Source of the DNA: Dorea sp. AM10-31
GTDB taxonomy: Bacteria; Bacillota; Clostridia; Lachnospirales; Lachnospiraceae
Reading direction: 5' to 3'
Length of the DNA: 64,000 nt
Assembly: GCF_003435815.1 (NCBI RefSeq)
Contig: NZ_QTUV01000002.1
Location: forward strand, 372,001 to 436,000
Below are positions 44,398 through 53,924 of this stretch, in pieces. Within the stretch, counting starts at the first letter, position 1. Every line of letters starts with the position of its first letter. The notes under the pieces are model-generated. The model saw nothing but the letters and a program-made list of their open reading frames with translations, made no database searches and had not been told where the DNA came from. A program made the position numbers and the translations under genes.

Positions 44398-45719
44398 TAC
44401 AACAACTCTCCTATCAAATCATATTCTACTGCACCGGTCACTTTCACTCTTGCGAAATCTCCCGACATCAGTTCTTCATCTGTATTAATAAAAATCAATC
44501 CGTCAACGCCCGGCGCATCTTTGTAAGTACGTCCGACATATGCATTCTCATCTGCAACTTTTCCCTCGATCATGACAAGCACTTCTTCACCGATCATATC
44601 TTCTGCCTGTGCAAATGCAATCTCCTGCTGCAACTCCATGATCTCAGCCTGTCTGTCTTCTTTGACTTCTTCCGGTATCTGATCCGGCATCTCTGCCGCC
44701 GGTGTGTCTTCCTCCGGCGAATATGTGAATACGCCGAGCCGGTCAAATTCCATCTCGTCTACAAACGCTTTCAGCTCTTCGTGCTGTTCTTCTGTTTCTC
44801 CCGGGAAGCCAGTGATCAGTGTTGTGCGAAGTGTGATGTCCGGAATTTCCCGTTTTAATTTTCCAATGATTTCTTCTAACTGTGCTTTGGAAGTTCTTCT
44901 TCCCATGCGCTTTAAGATTTCATCGTTAGCATGCTGAATCGGCAGATCCAGATAATGACAGAGCTTCTTTTCTTCTTTCATAACCTGGATGAGATTATCA
45001 TCAATCTCTTCAGGATAACAGTACAGAATACGGATCCAGCGAATTCCATCTACCTTGCACAATTCACGTAAAAGCTTATGCAGAGATTTTTCTCCGTAAA
45101 TGTCTTTTCCATATAACGTTGTCTCCTGTGCCACAAGGATCAGTTCTTTTACGCCCTGTTCAGCCAGATCTTTTGCTTCCTGTATCAGCCGCTCCATCGG
45201 AACACTGCGGTAATTTCCACGAAGCTTCGGAATGATACAGTAAGTACAGTGCTTATCACAGCCTTCTGCAATCTTCATATAAGCATAATGTCCACCGGTT
45301 GTCACCAGACGCTTTGTATCGACAAGCGGAAGTGCATTCACATTTTCAAGTTCTACATGTCCGGCACCCGCCAGTGCTTCTTCCACTGCTTCTACAATCT
45401 TATCATAGGCTGTTGTTCCAAGAACCGCATCAACTTCCGGAATCTCATCAATGATCTCCTGACGATATCTCTGTGCCAGGCATCCGGTTACGATCAGTGC
45501 TTTCAGACGCCCTTCCGTCTTATATTCTGCCATCTCCAGAATCGTCTGTATGCTCTCTTCTTTTGCATCGTGCACAAAACAGCATGTGTTGATCACAATG
45601 ATATCTGCCTGTGTCTCATCATCTACAATCTGATATCCTTTTGCATCCAGGAGGCCCAGCATAACCTCAGAATCTACCAGATTCTTATCACAGCCCAGTG
45701 AGATAAATAATATATTCAT
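44397..45719 (-). CDS. rimO: Ribosomal protein S12 methylthiotransferase
   Basis: Radical SAM enzyme that adds a methylthio group to Asp88 of ribosomal protein S12. 440 residues from ATG 45719 (RBS GAGGAG eight bases ahead; the upstream frame lacks one). N-terminal cluster cysteines C10, C46, C80; radical SAM CDKHCTYC with C154, C158, C161; C-terminal TRAM domain (about 365-435). The stop overlaps the pgsA start region by one base. Distinguished from MiaB by SLGCDKNLVDSEVMLG at the N-terminus. Confidence 0.95.
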   Translation of the reverse strand: MNILFISLGCDKNLVDSEVMLGLLDAKGYQIVDDETQADIIVINTCCFVHDAKEESIQTILEMAEYKTEGRLKALIVTGCLAQRYRQEIIDEIPEVDAVLGTTAYDKIVEAVEEALAGAGHVELENVNALPLVDTKRLVTTGGHYAYMKIAEGCDKHCTYCIIPKLRGNYRSVPMERLIQEAKDLAEQGVKELILVAQETTLYGKDIYGEKSLHKLLRELCKVDGIRWIRILYCYPEEIDDNLIQVMKEEKKLCHYLDLPIQHANDEILKRMGRRTSKAQLEEIIGKLKREIPDITLRTTLITGFPGETEEQHEELKAFVDEMEFDRLGVFTYSPEEDTPAAEMPDQIPEEVKEDRQAEIMELQQEIAFAQAEDMIGEEVLVMIEGKVADENAYVGRTYKDAPGVDGLIFINTDEELMSGDFARVKVTGAVEYDLIGELL

Positions 45720-45770
45720 TCTTACGTCTCCTCTTATTCTTTTATCAGAATTTATCCTTCTATCAGAAGA

Positions 45771-45798
45771 AAGGCAGATACCATCTGGCATCTGCCTT
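45771..45798 (-). terminator. Hairpin between rpoZ and rimO
   Basis: AAGGCAGAT-CC / GG-ATCTGCCTT stem with a four-base loop, 22 bases after the rpoZ stop, followed by TTCTTC. Possibly partial termination ahead of rimO. Confidence 0.65.
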
Positions 45799-45819
45799 AC
45801 ATACATTACCTGTCAGACT

Positions 45820-46062
45820 CTATTCTTCCTCGTCTTCTGCTGCAATTGTAATCTTCGCCTGATTCAGCTCGTCAATTGCGATAGAAAGTGGCTTCTCTCC
45901 CGGCTTTGTATCTACTAACGGCATAGAACCATCGATGATCTCTCTGGCTCTTTTTGCTGTTGCCATAACGATAGAGTATCGGCTGTTGACAACCTTTGTC
46001 TCGCCTTCCTCGACGTCTTTGTTTACCACTTTCATTAAATCTGTGTAAGATGGGTGTAACAT
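45820..46062 (-). CDS. rpoZ: DNA-directed RNA polymerase subunit omega
   Basis: 80 residues, the normal length. It chaperones beta-prime during polymerase assembly. Conserved NSRYSIVMATAKRAREI segment (about 26-42) and VDTKPGEKPLSIAIDEL (about 50-66). It starts three bases after the gmk stop, the classic gmk-rpoZ order. The C-terminus is very acidic. Confidence 0.95.
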   Translation of the reverse strand: MLHPSYTDLMKVVNKDVEEGETKVVNSRYSIVMATAKRAREIIDGSMPLVDTKPGEKPLSIAIDELNQAKITIAAEDEEE

Positions 46063-46065
46063 ACA

Positions 46066-46686
46066 CTATTCTCCTTTCAACTCTTCTTTCATATGTTCAA
46101 TAAATGTGTGATTTCTGAAACTTCTTCTATGCTCTCCCTGAATGATCTCATGCATCTGCTGCACGCATTCCTGAAGATCGTCATTGATGATCAGATAATC
46201 GTATGCATCCATGCCTTCCGCTTCCTGTGCGGCTCTGCTTAAACGGCTCTCGATCACATCCTGTGTCTCTGTGCCACGTCCTTCCAGACGTCTGCGAAGC
46301 TCTGCTGCACTCGGCGGAGTTACGAACAGTAATAATGTCTCCGGGAACTTTTCCTTCACTTTTAATGCACCCTGGATTTCTATCTCAAGAATCACATCTT
46401 TCCCTGCTTCTAACTGTTCTTCCACGTATGCACGCGGTGTACCATAGTAATTCTCCACGTATTTAGCATACTCTATCAGTTCATCTTTCGCAATCATTTT
46501 TTCAAATTCTTCGATCTCATGGAAGAAATATTCCCGTCCGTCTACCTCTCCAGGTCTCGGAGTTCTCGTCGTTGCTGATACAGATAAAGCATAATTATCA
46601 TACTGCTTCAGCAGTTCTTTCATTAAAGTTCCTTTACCGGAGCCGGAAAATCCGGAAACAACAATGAGTATTCCTCTCTCTTTCAT
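46066..46686 (-). CDS. gmk: Guanylate kinase
   Basis: Phosphorylates GMP to GDP with ATP. 206 residues from ATG 46686 (MKERGILIVVSGFSGSGKGT), preceded by TGAGGA; the upstream part of the frame overlaps the yicC end and is not used. P loop at 12-20; GMP-binding TRTPRPGE and GREYFF segments at about 41-55. In many Firmicutes a remA (DUF370) gene lies between yicC and gmk; here it is absent. Confidence 0.95.
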   Translation of the reverse strand: MKERGILIVVSGFSGSGKGTLMKELLKQYDNYALSVSATTRTPRPGEVDGREYFFHEIEEFEKMIAKDELIEYAKYVENYYGTPRAYVEEQLEAGKDVILEIEIQGALKVKEKFPETLLLFVTPPSAAELRRRLEGRGTETQDVIESRLSRAAQEAEGMDAYDYLIINDDLQECVQQMHEIIQGEHRRSFRNHTFIEHMKEELKGE

Positions 46687-46705
46687 TTGCTCTTCCTCAC
46701 ACTTC

Positions 46706-47587
46706 TTATTCGATATTCTGAATCTGTTCTCTGACTTTTTCAATCTCTGTCTTCAATTCGATTCCGATATTGGAAATCTCCAGATCATTCGCCTTTGACA
46801 GGATTGTATTCGCTTCCCTGTTCATCTCCTGCGCAATGAAATCCAGCTTACGTCCGATTCCACTGTCTTCTGATTCCAGCGTCTCTTTCATGTGTACAAC
46901 ATGACTTCTCAAGCGTACCACTTCTTCATCGGTACAAATCTTATCTGCGAAGATCACAACTTCTGCTGCGATCCTGCTCTCCTCAATCTGTGTATCTTCG
47001 AGAAGTTCTTTTACTTTATTTTCCAACTTCTCACGATACTCCGCAATAATCTTCGGGGAACGCTCTTCAATCTGTTCAACCAGTGTCAGCAGATGATCCA
47101 GTTTTTCGATCAGATCTTTCTTAAGATTCTCTCCCTCCAGCGTTCTCGTCTCAACAAACTGCTTCACAGCACCGTCCAATGCCTTCTTAAGTCCCTTCCA
47201 CAGTTCCTCTTCGTCAACAGCCTGCTCTTCCATCGTAATGACTTCCGGATAACGTGAAAGCGCAGATACACGGATGTCATTCTCCAGTGAGAATTTCTCT
47301 TCCATCTGTTTAAAATAAGACAGATACTCAGTTGCCAGTGCCTCATTATATTTCAATACAACCTGTCCCTCTGAAGAATCCTCATAAGTGATAAATATAT
47401 CGACTTTTCCTCTGTGCACACTTTTTTTTAAATGATTACGGATAGATGTCTCGAAAAAATTTAATTTCTTCGGCATACGGATATTGGCATCCAGATATCG
47501 ATGGTTCACGCTTTTCATCTCAACTGTAAATTTACGTTCTCCGTCGGTCACTTCACAACGTCCGAATCCCGTCATACTCTTTATCAT
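46706..47587 (-). CDS. yicC: YicC family endoribonuclease
   Basis: 293 residues with the invariant start MIKSMTGFGR and the C-terminal KLDFIAQEMNREANTILSKAN segment (about 249-269). The E. coli member is an endoribonuclease implicated in degrading small RNAs such as RyhB. It is the first gene of the yicC-gmk-rpoZ-rimO-pgsA-cinA run and is divergent from rqcH across 144 bases. RBS GAACGAGG is modest. Confidence 0.93.
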   Translation of the reverse strand: MIKSMTGFGRCEVTDGERKFTVEMKSVNHRYLDANIRMPKKLNFFETSIRNHLKKSVHRGKVDIFITYEDSSEGQVVLKYNEALATEYLSYFKQMEEKFSLENDIRVSALSRYPEVITMEEQAVDEEELWKGLKKALDGAVKQFVETRTLEGENLKKDLIEKLDHLLTLVEQIEERSPKIIAEYREKLENKVKELLEDTQIEESRIAAEVVIFADKICTDEEVVRLRSHVVHMKETLESEDSGIGRKLDFIAQEMNREANTILSKANDLEISNIGIELKTEIEKVREQIQNIE

Positions 47588-47661
47588 AATAGAAACCTCG
47601 TTCCTGTTTTATTAACGCTCTACATATTACAGACCGTTTTCCATCGTCCATTATAAGCTAT

Positions 47662-47690
47662 TTGGAAAACAGAGTCAACTATGATATACT
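47662..47690 (+). promoter_or_regulatory. Sigma-A promoter of rqcH
   Basis: TTGGAA (47662-47667), 17 bases, TATACT (47685-47690), about 40 bases before the rqcH start. Confidence 0.78.
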
Positions 47691-47731
47691 ATACAAATGA
47701 GCCTGAAATCAGACAGAAAGGAGCTATTTTT

Positions 47732-49471
47732 ATGGCATTTGACGGAACAACTGTTGCAGCAGTTACAAAAGAACTTACCGAGCAGCTCTCCGGCGGGCGG
47801 ATTGCCAAGATCGCACAGCCGGAAACCGATGAGCTTCTCTTTACAATAAAGACACCACAAGGGCAAAAGCGCCTATATATCTCAGCCAGTGCATCTTTAC
47901 CACTTATTTATCTGACAAATGTGAATAAGCCAAGTCCGATGAATGCGCCGAATTTCTGCATGCTTCTGCGCAAACATATCGGAAACGGACGCATTACCAG
48001 GATCACACAGCCGGGACTGGAACGGATTATACAGATCCAGATCGAGCATCTGGACGATTTAGGTGATCTCTGCCGGAAGACACTGGTTGTTGAGATTATG
48101 GGCAAACATAGCAATATTATTTTCTGCGATGCAGACGGACGGATCATCGACAGTATCAAGCACATCTCCGCACAAATGAGTTCTGTACGTGAAGTATTGC
48201 CGGGCAGACCGTATTTTATTCCGGATACAATGGGTAAAAAAAACCCTCTGACGGTAGATGCTGATACTTTTATTTTCACATTAAAAGAAAAACCATGCCC
48301 GCTGGGCAAAGCGATCTATACAAGTTTCACAGGTATCAGCCCGGTAATCGCAGAAGACATCTGCTTTCTTGCCGGCATGGATTCCGGTATAACGCCAAAA
48401 GAATACGAAGACGATCTTCTGTTCCATCTATATCGTCAGTTTTCTTATTATATAGAAGATGTAAAAGCAGGGAATTTTCACCCGGTCATCTACACAGATG
48501 GTGAGACGCCAAAAGAATTTTCTGCACTTCTGTTATCACATTTTGATACTTTTACAAAGCAGGAATACGATTCGATCAGCGAAGTACTCCATATTTACTA
48601 TGCAACGAAGAACACGCTGACAAGAATCCGACAGAAAAGTGCAGACCTGCGTCACGTTGTCCAGACTGCATTAGAACGTGCACGTAAGAAATACGACCTG
48701 CAGAAAAAGCAGTTAAAGGATACTGAAAACCGGGAAAAATACAAAGTTTACGGAGAACTGATCAATACCTATGGATACAATCTTGCACCAGGTACAAAAG
48801 AACTGACAGCACTTAACTATTACACCGGCAAAGAGATCACTATTCCGCTTGATCCGCTCAAAACACCACAGGAGAATTCCCAGAAGTATTTTGCACGTTA
48901 TAATAAGCAGAAACGTACTTTTGAAGCACTGTCAAAACTTCTCACAGAAACTGGTGACGATATCCACTATCTGGAATCGATTAGCAACGCTCTGGATATT
49001 GCCCGAAGCGAAGCAGATCTGGCACAAATTAAGGAAGAACTGATTGAAAGCGGTTATGTCCGCCGAAAATATACGAAAAAGAAAGTGAAATTAAAAAACA
49101 AACCAATGCACTATATCTCTTCCGATGGTTATCACATCTATGTCGGCAAAAACAATCTGCAGAACGATGAACTGACCTTCTCTTTCGCAAATGGCGGTGA
49201 CTGGTGGTTCCACGCAAAAGGTGCTCCGGGTTCCCATGTCATCGTCAAAACGAATGGGGATGAACTTCCGGATCGTACTTTTGAAGAAGCCGGAAGACTT
49301 GCTGCATACTATTCCAAGAGCCGTGGCAGCGATAAAGTTGAGATTGATTATGTAGAGAAAAAACATGTAAAAAAACCAAATGGGGCCAGACCGGGATTTG
49401 TAGTTTATTACACCAACTACTCTCTCATGATCGACTCTGATATCAGCAATATAAAAGCCGTGCAGGATTAA
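47732..49471 (+). CDS. rqcH: Ribosome quality control protein RqcH (NFACT family)
   Basis: Binds stalled 60S/50S-type large subunits and recruits tRNA-Ala to add C-terminal alanine tails, marking nascent chains for degradation. 579 residues from ATG 47732 (RBS AAAGGAG eight bases ahead). NFACT-N domain (1-about 200, MAFDGTTVAAVTKELTEQL), coiled coils (about 280-410), NFACT-R domain (about 440-560; HYISSDGYHIYVGKNNLQND, WWFHAKGAPGSHVIVKT). Older annotations call it fibronectin-binding protein FbpA. It is monocistronic, with its own terminator. Confidence 0.95.
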   Translation: MAFDGTTVAAVTKELTEQLSGGRIAKIAQPETDELLFTIKTPQGQKRLYISASASLPLIYLTNVNKPSPMNAPNFCMLLRKHIGNGRITRITQPGLERIIQIQIEHLDDLGDLCRKTLVVEIMGKHSNIIFCDADGRIIDSIKHISAQMSSVREVLPGRPYFIPDTMGKKNPLTVDADTFIFTLKEKPCPLGKAIYTSFTGISPVIAEDICFLAGMDSGITPKEYEDDLLFHLYRQFSYYIEDVKAGNFHPVIYTDGETPKEFSALLLSHFDTFTKQEYDSISEVLHIYYATKNTLTRIRQKSADLRHVVQTALERARKKYDLQKKQLKDTENREKYKVYGELINTYGYNLAPGTKELTALNYYTGKEITIPLDPLKTPQENSQKYFARYNKQKRTFEALSKLLTETGDDIHYLESISNALDIARSEADLAQIKEELIESGYVRRKYTKKKVKLKNKPMHYISSDGYHIYVGKNNLQNDELTFSFANGGDWWFHAKGAPGSHVIVKTNGDELPDRTFEEAGRLAAYYSKSRGSDKVEIDYVEKKHVKKPNGARPGFVVYYTNYSLMIDSDISNIKAVQD

Positions 49472-49489
49472 TTCCCCGCACGACTTTTT
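49453..49489. terminator. Bidirectional terminator of rqcH and the MATE gene
   Basis: AAAAGCCGTGC ... GCACGaCTTTTT, overlapping the rqcH stop codon. A and T runs on both sides suit the convergent genes. Confidence 0.82.
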
Positions 49490-49542
49490 CTGTCATATCT
49501 CCCATAACGTTTTCTATATTATCCCGTCCTGTGTAAAAAAAC

Positions 49543-50871
49543 TCATATCTTCTTTTTCTTCATATATAAAACTCCCGTTATATCAGCAAGAAACCATCCG
49601 ATTATAATTGCCCACCAGATCATCCGCACTCCCAGTAATGGTGCCAGTGTATACGCAAGCAACACCCGTGTTCCAAGAGAAATCACAGTCAGCACAACCG
49701 ACATTTCCGGTTTCCCAGTTCCACGGTAATAAGCATACAGAAGAAACAGAAGTCCGATTCCACAGTAAAATGCGCCTTCAATCCGCAAATACTGCACACC
49801 AATCTGCAATACTTTCACTTCGGTTGCTTTCACAAAGATAAGCATCAGCGGTCTTGCAAACAAAAAGATCAGCACAGATACAATTCCACAGAAGATAAGA
49901 GATGTTTTCACTGCTGCCCGCACGCCTTCTTTCACTCGTTTTTCATCTTTTGCGCCATAATTCTGCGATGTAAAGATAGAGAACGAATTGCTGAATTCCT
50001 GTGCCGGCATGTAGGCAAAGGAATCAATCTTCACTGCTGCTGCATAAGCTGCCATTACCGCAGTTCCAAAACTGTTGATCAGTCCCTGGATCATCAGGAT
50101 ACCGAAATTCATCACCGACTGCTGCACACTTGCGGCAAGCGAAAACCGTACCACTTCCGGCAGTACTTCTTTTGAACATGCCTCCTTCAATGAAATGCCA
50201 TTTCCTATGAAGCGTAGCTCCGGCTCCTTCTTCCAAAGATAGTAGCCGATTCCGACTCCCGATATGATCTGCGCAATCACGGTCGCCCACGCAGCTCCTC
50301 CAACTCCCATTTTCCATTTCACAACAAGCAAAAGATCAAGAATAATATTCAGCATAGATGCGATTGCCAGAAAGAGAAGCGGCGTTACCGAATTTCCAAC
50401 TGCTCTCAGCAAATACGCAAAAAAATTATACAAAAATACAAAGAAGATTCCCCAGAAGATCACCCATACATATTTTTTCATATATGTATAGATATCTTCC
50501 GGTATCCGCATCAGCTTAAGAATCAGGTCCATTCCTGCAAATACAGCAATATTTACAATCACAGAAATGATTCCGATAAAGAGAAAAGACGCAAGGATCG
50601 ATTCCTGCATCTTTCTTTTATCTCCTTTTCCATAGTAAAAGGAAAAAACGCTGCCGCTCCCCATACACAGTCCGATCAAGACAGATGTCAGAAATGTCAT
50701 AAGCGTATATGCCGTCCCGACTGCCGCCAGCGCTCCCGCTCCCAGAAATTGTCCGACTACCCATGTATCCGCAATGTTGTAACATTGTTGCAGAAGATTT
50801 CCGACAATCATCGGTCCTGCAAATACAAGCATCGTTCTTTGTACATTTCCATGTGTCAGATCTTTTTGCAT
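49543..50871 (-). CDS. MATE family multidrug/organic cation exporter
   Basis: 442 residues with twelve predicted membrane segments. The N-terminus TMLVFAGPMIVGNLLQQCYN is typical of MATE/NorM-DinF transporters, which exchange drugs for Na or protons. ATG 50871 lies one base from the stop of the upstream ATPase gene, so the two are probably translationally coupled; GGGGA is nine bases ahead. The substrate is unknown. Confidence 0.92.
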   Translation of the reverse strand: MQKDLTHGNVQRTMLVFAGPMIVGNLLQQCYNIADTWVVGQFLGAGALAAVGTAYTLMTFLTSVLIGLCMGSGSVFSFYYGKGDKRKMQESILASFLFIGIISVIVNIAVFAGMDLILKLMRIPEDIYTYMKKYVWVIFWGIFFVFLYNFFAYLLRAVGNSVTPLLFLAIASMLNIILDLLLVVKWKMGVGGAAWATVIAQIISGVGIGYYLWKKEPELRFIGNGISLKEACSKEVLPEVVRFSLAASVQQSVMNFGILMIQGLINSFGTAVMAAYAAAVKIDSFAYMPAQEFSNSFSIFTSQNYGAKDEKRVKEGVRAAVKTSLIFCGIVSVLIFLFARPLMLIFVKATEVKVLQIGVQYLRIEGAFYCGIGLLFLLYAYYRGTGKPEMSVVLTVISLGTRVLLAYTLAPLLGVRMIWWAIIIGWFLADITGVLYMKKKKI

Positions 50872-50872
50872 G

Positions 50873-52162
50873 TTATCTTGTCCCCAGGAGATAGTCAATA
50901 AACTGCTGTGCTGTCCGTCCGGATAAGCCGCCGTGGCTTAATTCCCACTTATTTGCTTCCAGAAGCAGTTCATCTTCCGGCATATCTATGCCATTCTTTT
51001 CTGCAAGAGCAAGTACGATCTCCTGAAATTCCTTCTTCGCCGGTTTTCCAAAGTAAATCGTAACGCCAAAACGGGCAACCAGCGATAATTTTTCCTGCAC
51101 GGTATCATTTGTATGAAGCTCTTCGTCTCTGTCTTCTTTGTCCTTGAATGTTTCACGGATCAGATGTCTGCGGTTCGATGTTGCATAGATCAGAATATTA
51201 TCCGGTTTCTTCTCCAGACCGCCTTCAATGACCGCTTTCAGATATTTGTACTCAATTTCAAATTCTTCAAAAGAAAGATCATCCATGTAAATGATAAATT
51301 TATAATTCCGGTTTTTGATCTGTGCGATCACGTCATTCAGATCCTGGAACTGATGCTTGTACACTTCGATCATACGCAATCCCTGATCATAATACTGATT
51401 CAGGATTGCCTTGATGGATGTGGATTTACCGGTTCCTGCATCTCCGAATAACAAACAGTTATTTGCACGTTTTCCTTCTACGAATGCCTTCGTATTATCA
51501 ATCAGCTTCTTCTTTGCAATCTCATATCCAACCAGATCATCCAGGTGTACATGTGCAATCTTGGTGATCGGCACGATCTGTGCACTCTCATCTGTATGCT
51601 CAATCCGGAATGCTTTGTGAAGTCCCAGTTTTCCAACGCCGAATTCCTTATAAAATCCTGTTATTTTCTCTTTGAAGTCCTGTGCGTCTTCTGCTTCTGC
51701 GAGGCTCTTTGCCAGATCACAGATACGGTCACGGATACGCTTGTTAAATACATTACCGTGACTGCTGTCTCCTGCATATTCTTTGATCATGGATATGCAA
51801 TCCACGCCAAATGCCTCTTCCATTTTTCTAAAATCATAATCAAATAATTCTTTGAATATCTCAAAATCATGCAACGCAACCTGGTTCAGACTTCCATCGA
51901 TTGCTCCTGTAATCTCACAGGAAGTACTGTATGCATTTTCATGGCTTGCCAGAAGGTATGTAAGATATGTATGCCACAGATTTCCTTCAAATCCATGACT
52001 CGCTGACAGTTCTAAAATGTCATTCATCTGCTCAAACAGCAGACCTTTCATATCTTCTGTATTATAATAATCGTTATCATAGTTTTCCATCAGGAACGTC
52101 ATATCCGTCAGAATCTGACCGTCTTCCATATGTTTGTAAAGCATTAATTCTTTTGTTCTCAT
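50873..52162 (-). CDS. DUF815 family AAA-type ATP-binding protein
   Basis: 429 residues: an uncharacterised N-terminal helical region (1-190) and a DUF815 ATPase domain (about 200-429) with Walker A GDAGTGKST (240-248), Walker B FIIYMDDLSFE and sensor-1-like YATSNRRHLI. The domain is widespread but has no settled function. The gene is upstream of, and coupled to, a MATE exporter. No other defence or protease gene adjoins, so a housekeeping role seems likelier. Confidence 0.85.
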   Translation of the reverse strand: MRTKELMLYKHMEDGQILTDMTFLMENYDNDYYNTEDMKGLLFEQMNDILELSASHGFEGNLWHTYLTYLLASHENAYSTSCEITGAIDGSLNQVALHDFEIFKELFDYDFRKMEEAFGVDCISMIKEYAGDSSHGNVFNKRIRDRICDLAKSLAEAEDAQDFKEKITGFYKEFGVGKLGLHKAFRIEHTDESAQIVPITKIAHVHLDDLVGYEIAKKKLIDNTKAFVEGKRANNCLLFGDAGTGKSTSIKAILNQYYDQGLRMIEVYKHQFQDLNDVIAQIKNRNYKFIIYMDDLSFEEFEIEYKYLKAVIEGGLEKKPDNILIYATSNRRHLIRETFKDKEDRDEELHTNDTVQEKLSLVARFGVTIYFGKPAKKEFQEIVLALAEKNGIDMPEDELLLEANKWELSHGGLSGRTAQQFIDYLLGTR

Positions 52163-52248
52163 CTTCTTGCTCCTTGCTTATCTCCTGTCACTTACACTTT
52201 TATTCGCTCTTACAATCCTGTACATCGCAGAAATTATATATACTGAAA

Positions 52249-53379
52249 CTAATAATTTCCAAGTATCCTCATATTACGGCTTTCCTCTCTCAGTCCGCGG
52301 ATTGCATTTTTCACAGCCGGATCTGCCATATTTCCTTCAAAATCAATAAAGAAACGATACTCCCAGTTTTTTCCCTCAATCGGGCGGGATTCAATCCGTG
52401 TCATATTCAGATCATTGTAAATGAAATGCGACAGCAGTCTGTACAGCGAACCGCTCTCATGTGGCAGTTCCAGGCAGATGCTGATCTTCTGTGCGTGCTT
52501 TAAAAATACTTTCTGGTTTGTAACCACAATAAAGCGTGTACAGTTTGTCTGATCATCATTGATATTCTCTTCTAATATTTCTAATCCGTGTACCTCTGCC
52601 GCATAAGCACTGCATACAGCCGCCTGTGCCTGATCTTTGTCATCCCGTATCTTACGCGCCGCAATCGCTGTATTTGCCACACTGATCTGCTGCCAGTCGC
52701 TGTGGTCATCCAGAAAATGTGATGCCTGCATCAACGCAACGCCTTTGGAATACACACGCTCAATATCTGTAAGTTTTGCTCCCGGAACTCCGGACAGTGT
52801 ATGAATGATCGGAATAATTGTCTCACCTACGATATAATTTTCAAACTCAACAAGCAGATCGTACATCTCATCTACGGAGCCGGCTGTTGAATTCTCAATT
52901 GGCAGCACGGCATAATCTGCTGCCCCATCTTCGATCGCTTCCATTGCTTCACGGAATGTCCGCACATAAAAACTATTGCAATTTTCACCAAAATAATCTT
53001 TTGTAGCTGCCTGACTGTATGCACCTTCTGTTCCCGGAAATACGATTCTTGCATTTTTCGCATCCAGGGATTCCATCTCAATAAACGGAAGTCTCCCAAG
53101 TGCTCCTGCCTTTACAAGCTGCTGGTACTGTAATTTACGGCTCATGGACATTAACTGCTCATACAATTCACGTACACCTTTTTTATTAAATTCAGAAGAA
53201 GCTTTCTCTGACACTGCCTGTAATTTATTCTTCTCTCTCTGGCGGTCCAGAACCTTCTTCCCATTCTTGATCTTATACTCGCCGACCTGTGCACATACTT
53301 TCATACGTTCTTCGTACAGGCGGACCATCTGATCATCTATCTCATCTAACTGCAATCTCAATTCTTCTAATGATGCCAT
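52249..53379 (-). CDS. pheA: Bifunctional chorismate mutase / prephenate dehydratase (P-protein)
   Basis: Makes phenylpyruvate from chorismate. 376 residues: AroQ-type chorismate mutase (1-88, LEELRLQLDEIDDQMVRLY), prephenate dehydratase (about 110-285, GTEGAYSQAA; NCTRFIVV) and a C-terminal ACT domain (about 297-370, with the ESRP Phe-binding motif LNMTRIESRPI). So phenylalanine feedback is expected. A perfect -10 TATAAT lies about 55 bases upstream. Other aromatic genes are not adjacent. Confidence 0.95.
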   Translation of the reverse strand: MASLEELRLQLDEIDDQMVRLYEERMKVCAQVGEYKIKNGKKVLDRQREKNKLQAVSEKASSEFNKKGVRELYEQLMSMSRKLQYQQLVKAGALGRLPFIEMESLDAKNARIVFPGTEGAYSQAATKDYFGENCNSFYVRTFREAMEAIEDGAADYAVLPIENSTAGSVDEMYDLLVEFENYIVGETIIPIIHTLSGVPGAKLTDIERVYSKGVALMQASHFLDDHSDWQQISVANTAIAARKIRDDKDQAQAAVCSAYAAEVHGLEILEENINDDQTNCTRFIVVTNQKVFLKHAQKISICLELPHESGSLYRLLSHFIYNDLNMTRIESRPIEGKNWEYRFFIDFEGNMADPAVKNAIRGLREESRNMRILGNY

Positions 53380-53470
53380 CGTCTGTTCTCCTCACTTTTT
53401 TGCATAAACCGTCAATTATTATAATACATTTTACGTATAAAATCTACATTTCCTTCTTATACTATCTTCC

Positions 53471-53854
53471 ATGAAGCGAAAATTTCTCCAATGCGGAATG
53501 TTCGGCTGGTGTATCGAAATTCTCTATACCGGTCTTCGTTCCCTGAAAAAAGACAACCACACATTAACCGGACACACTTCCATCTGGATGTTCCCCATCT
53601 ACGGAATGGCATGCCTGTTCTCTCCTATCTGCCGACGGATCCAGCATTTTCCTGCCTTTGTACGTGGGTGCTTTTACACCGTCTGTATTTTCTTTACAGA
53701 ATATACGACCGGAAGCCTCCTCAGGCACTTCCATGCATGTCCGTGGAATTACAGCCATGCACGCTTCCAGATCCGCGGACTAATCCGGCTGGACTATGCA
53801 CCGTTATGGTTTTTCACCGGATTGTTCTTTGAAAAAATTCTCTGCAGACATTGA
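53471..53854 (+). CDS. Small CmpB-like putative ABC transporter permease (PF06541-type) membrane protein
   Basis: 127 residues with about four membrane segments. It resembles the family labelled putative ABC transporter permease (CmpB): MFGWCIEILYTGL near the start, HTSIWMFPIYGMA, and the PWNYSHARFQIRGLI segment near the C-terminus. No ATPase partner is present, so transport function is doubtful. It is divergent from pheA and its stop overlaps the pyrB -35 box. Confidence 0.7.
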   Translation: MKRKFLQCGMFGWCIEILYTGLRSLKKDNHTLTGHTSIWMFPIYGMACLFSPICRRIQHFPAFVRGCFYTVCIFFTEYTTGSLLRHFHACPWNYSHARFQIRGLIRLDYAPLWFFTGLFFEKILCRH

Positions 53855-53879
53855 AAAACTTTTTTATTTATTATATGAT
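53851..53879 (+). promoter_or_regulatory. Sigma-A promoter of pyrB-pyrI
   Basis: TTGAAA (53851-53856), 17 bases, TATGAT (53874-53879), 46 bases before the pyrB start. A small ATTTTCAA/TTTGAAAAT hairpin follows in the leader (about 53890-53910). No PyrR anti-antiterminator motif is visible. Confidence 0.8.
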
Positions 53880-53924
53880 GTATGAAAGATTTTCAATAGA
53901 TTTGAAAATAACAGGAGGTTTTTT

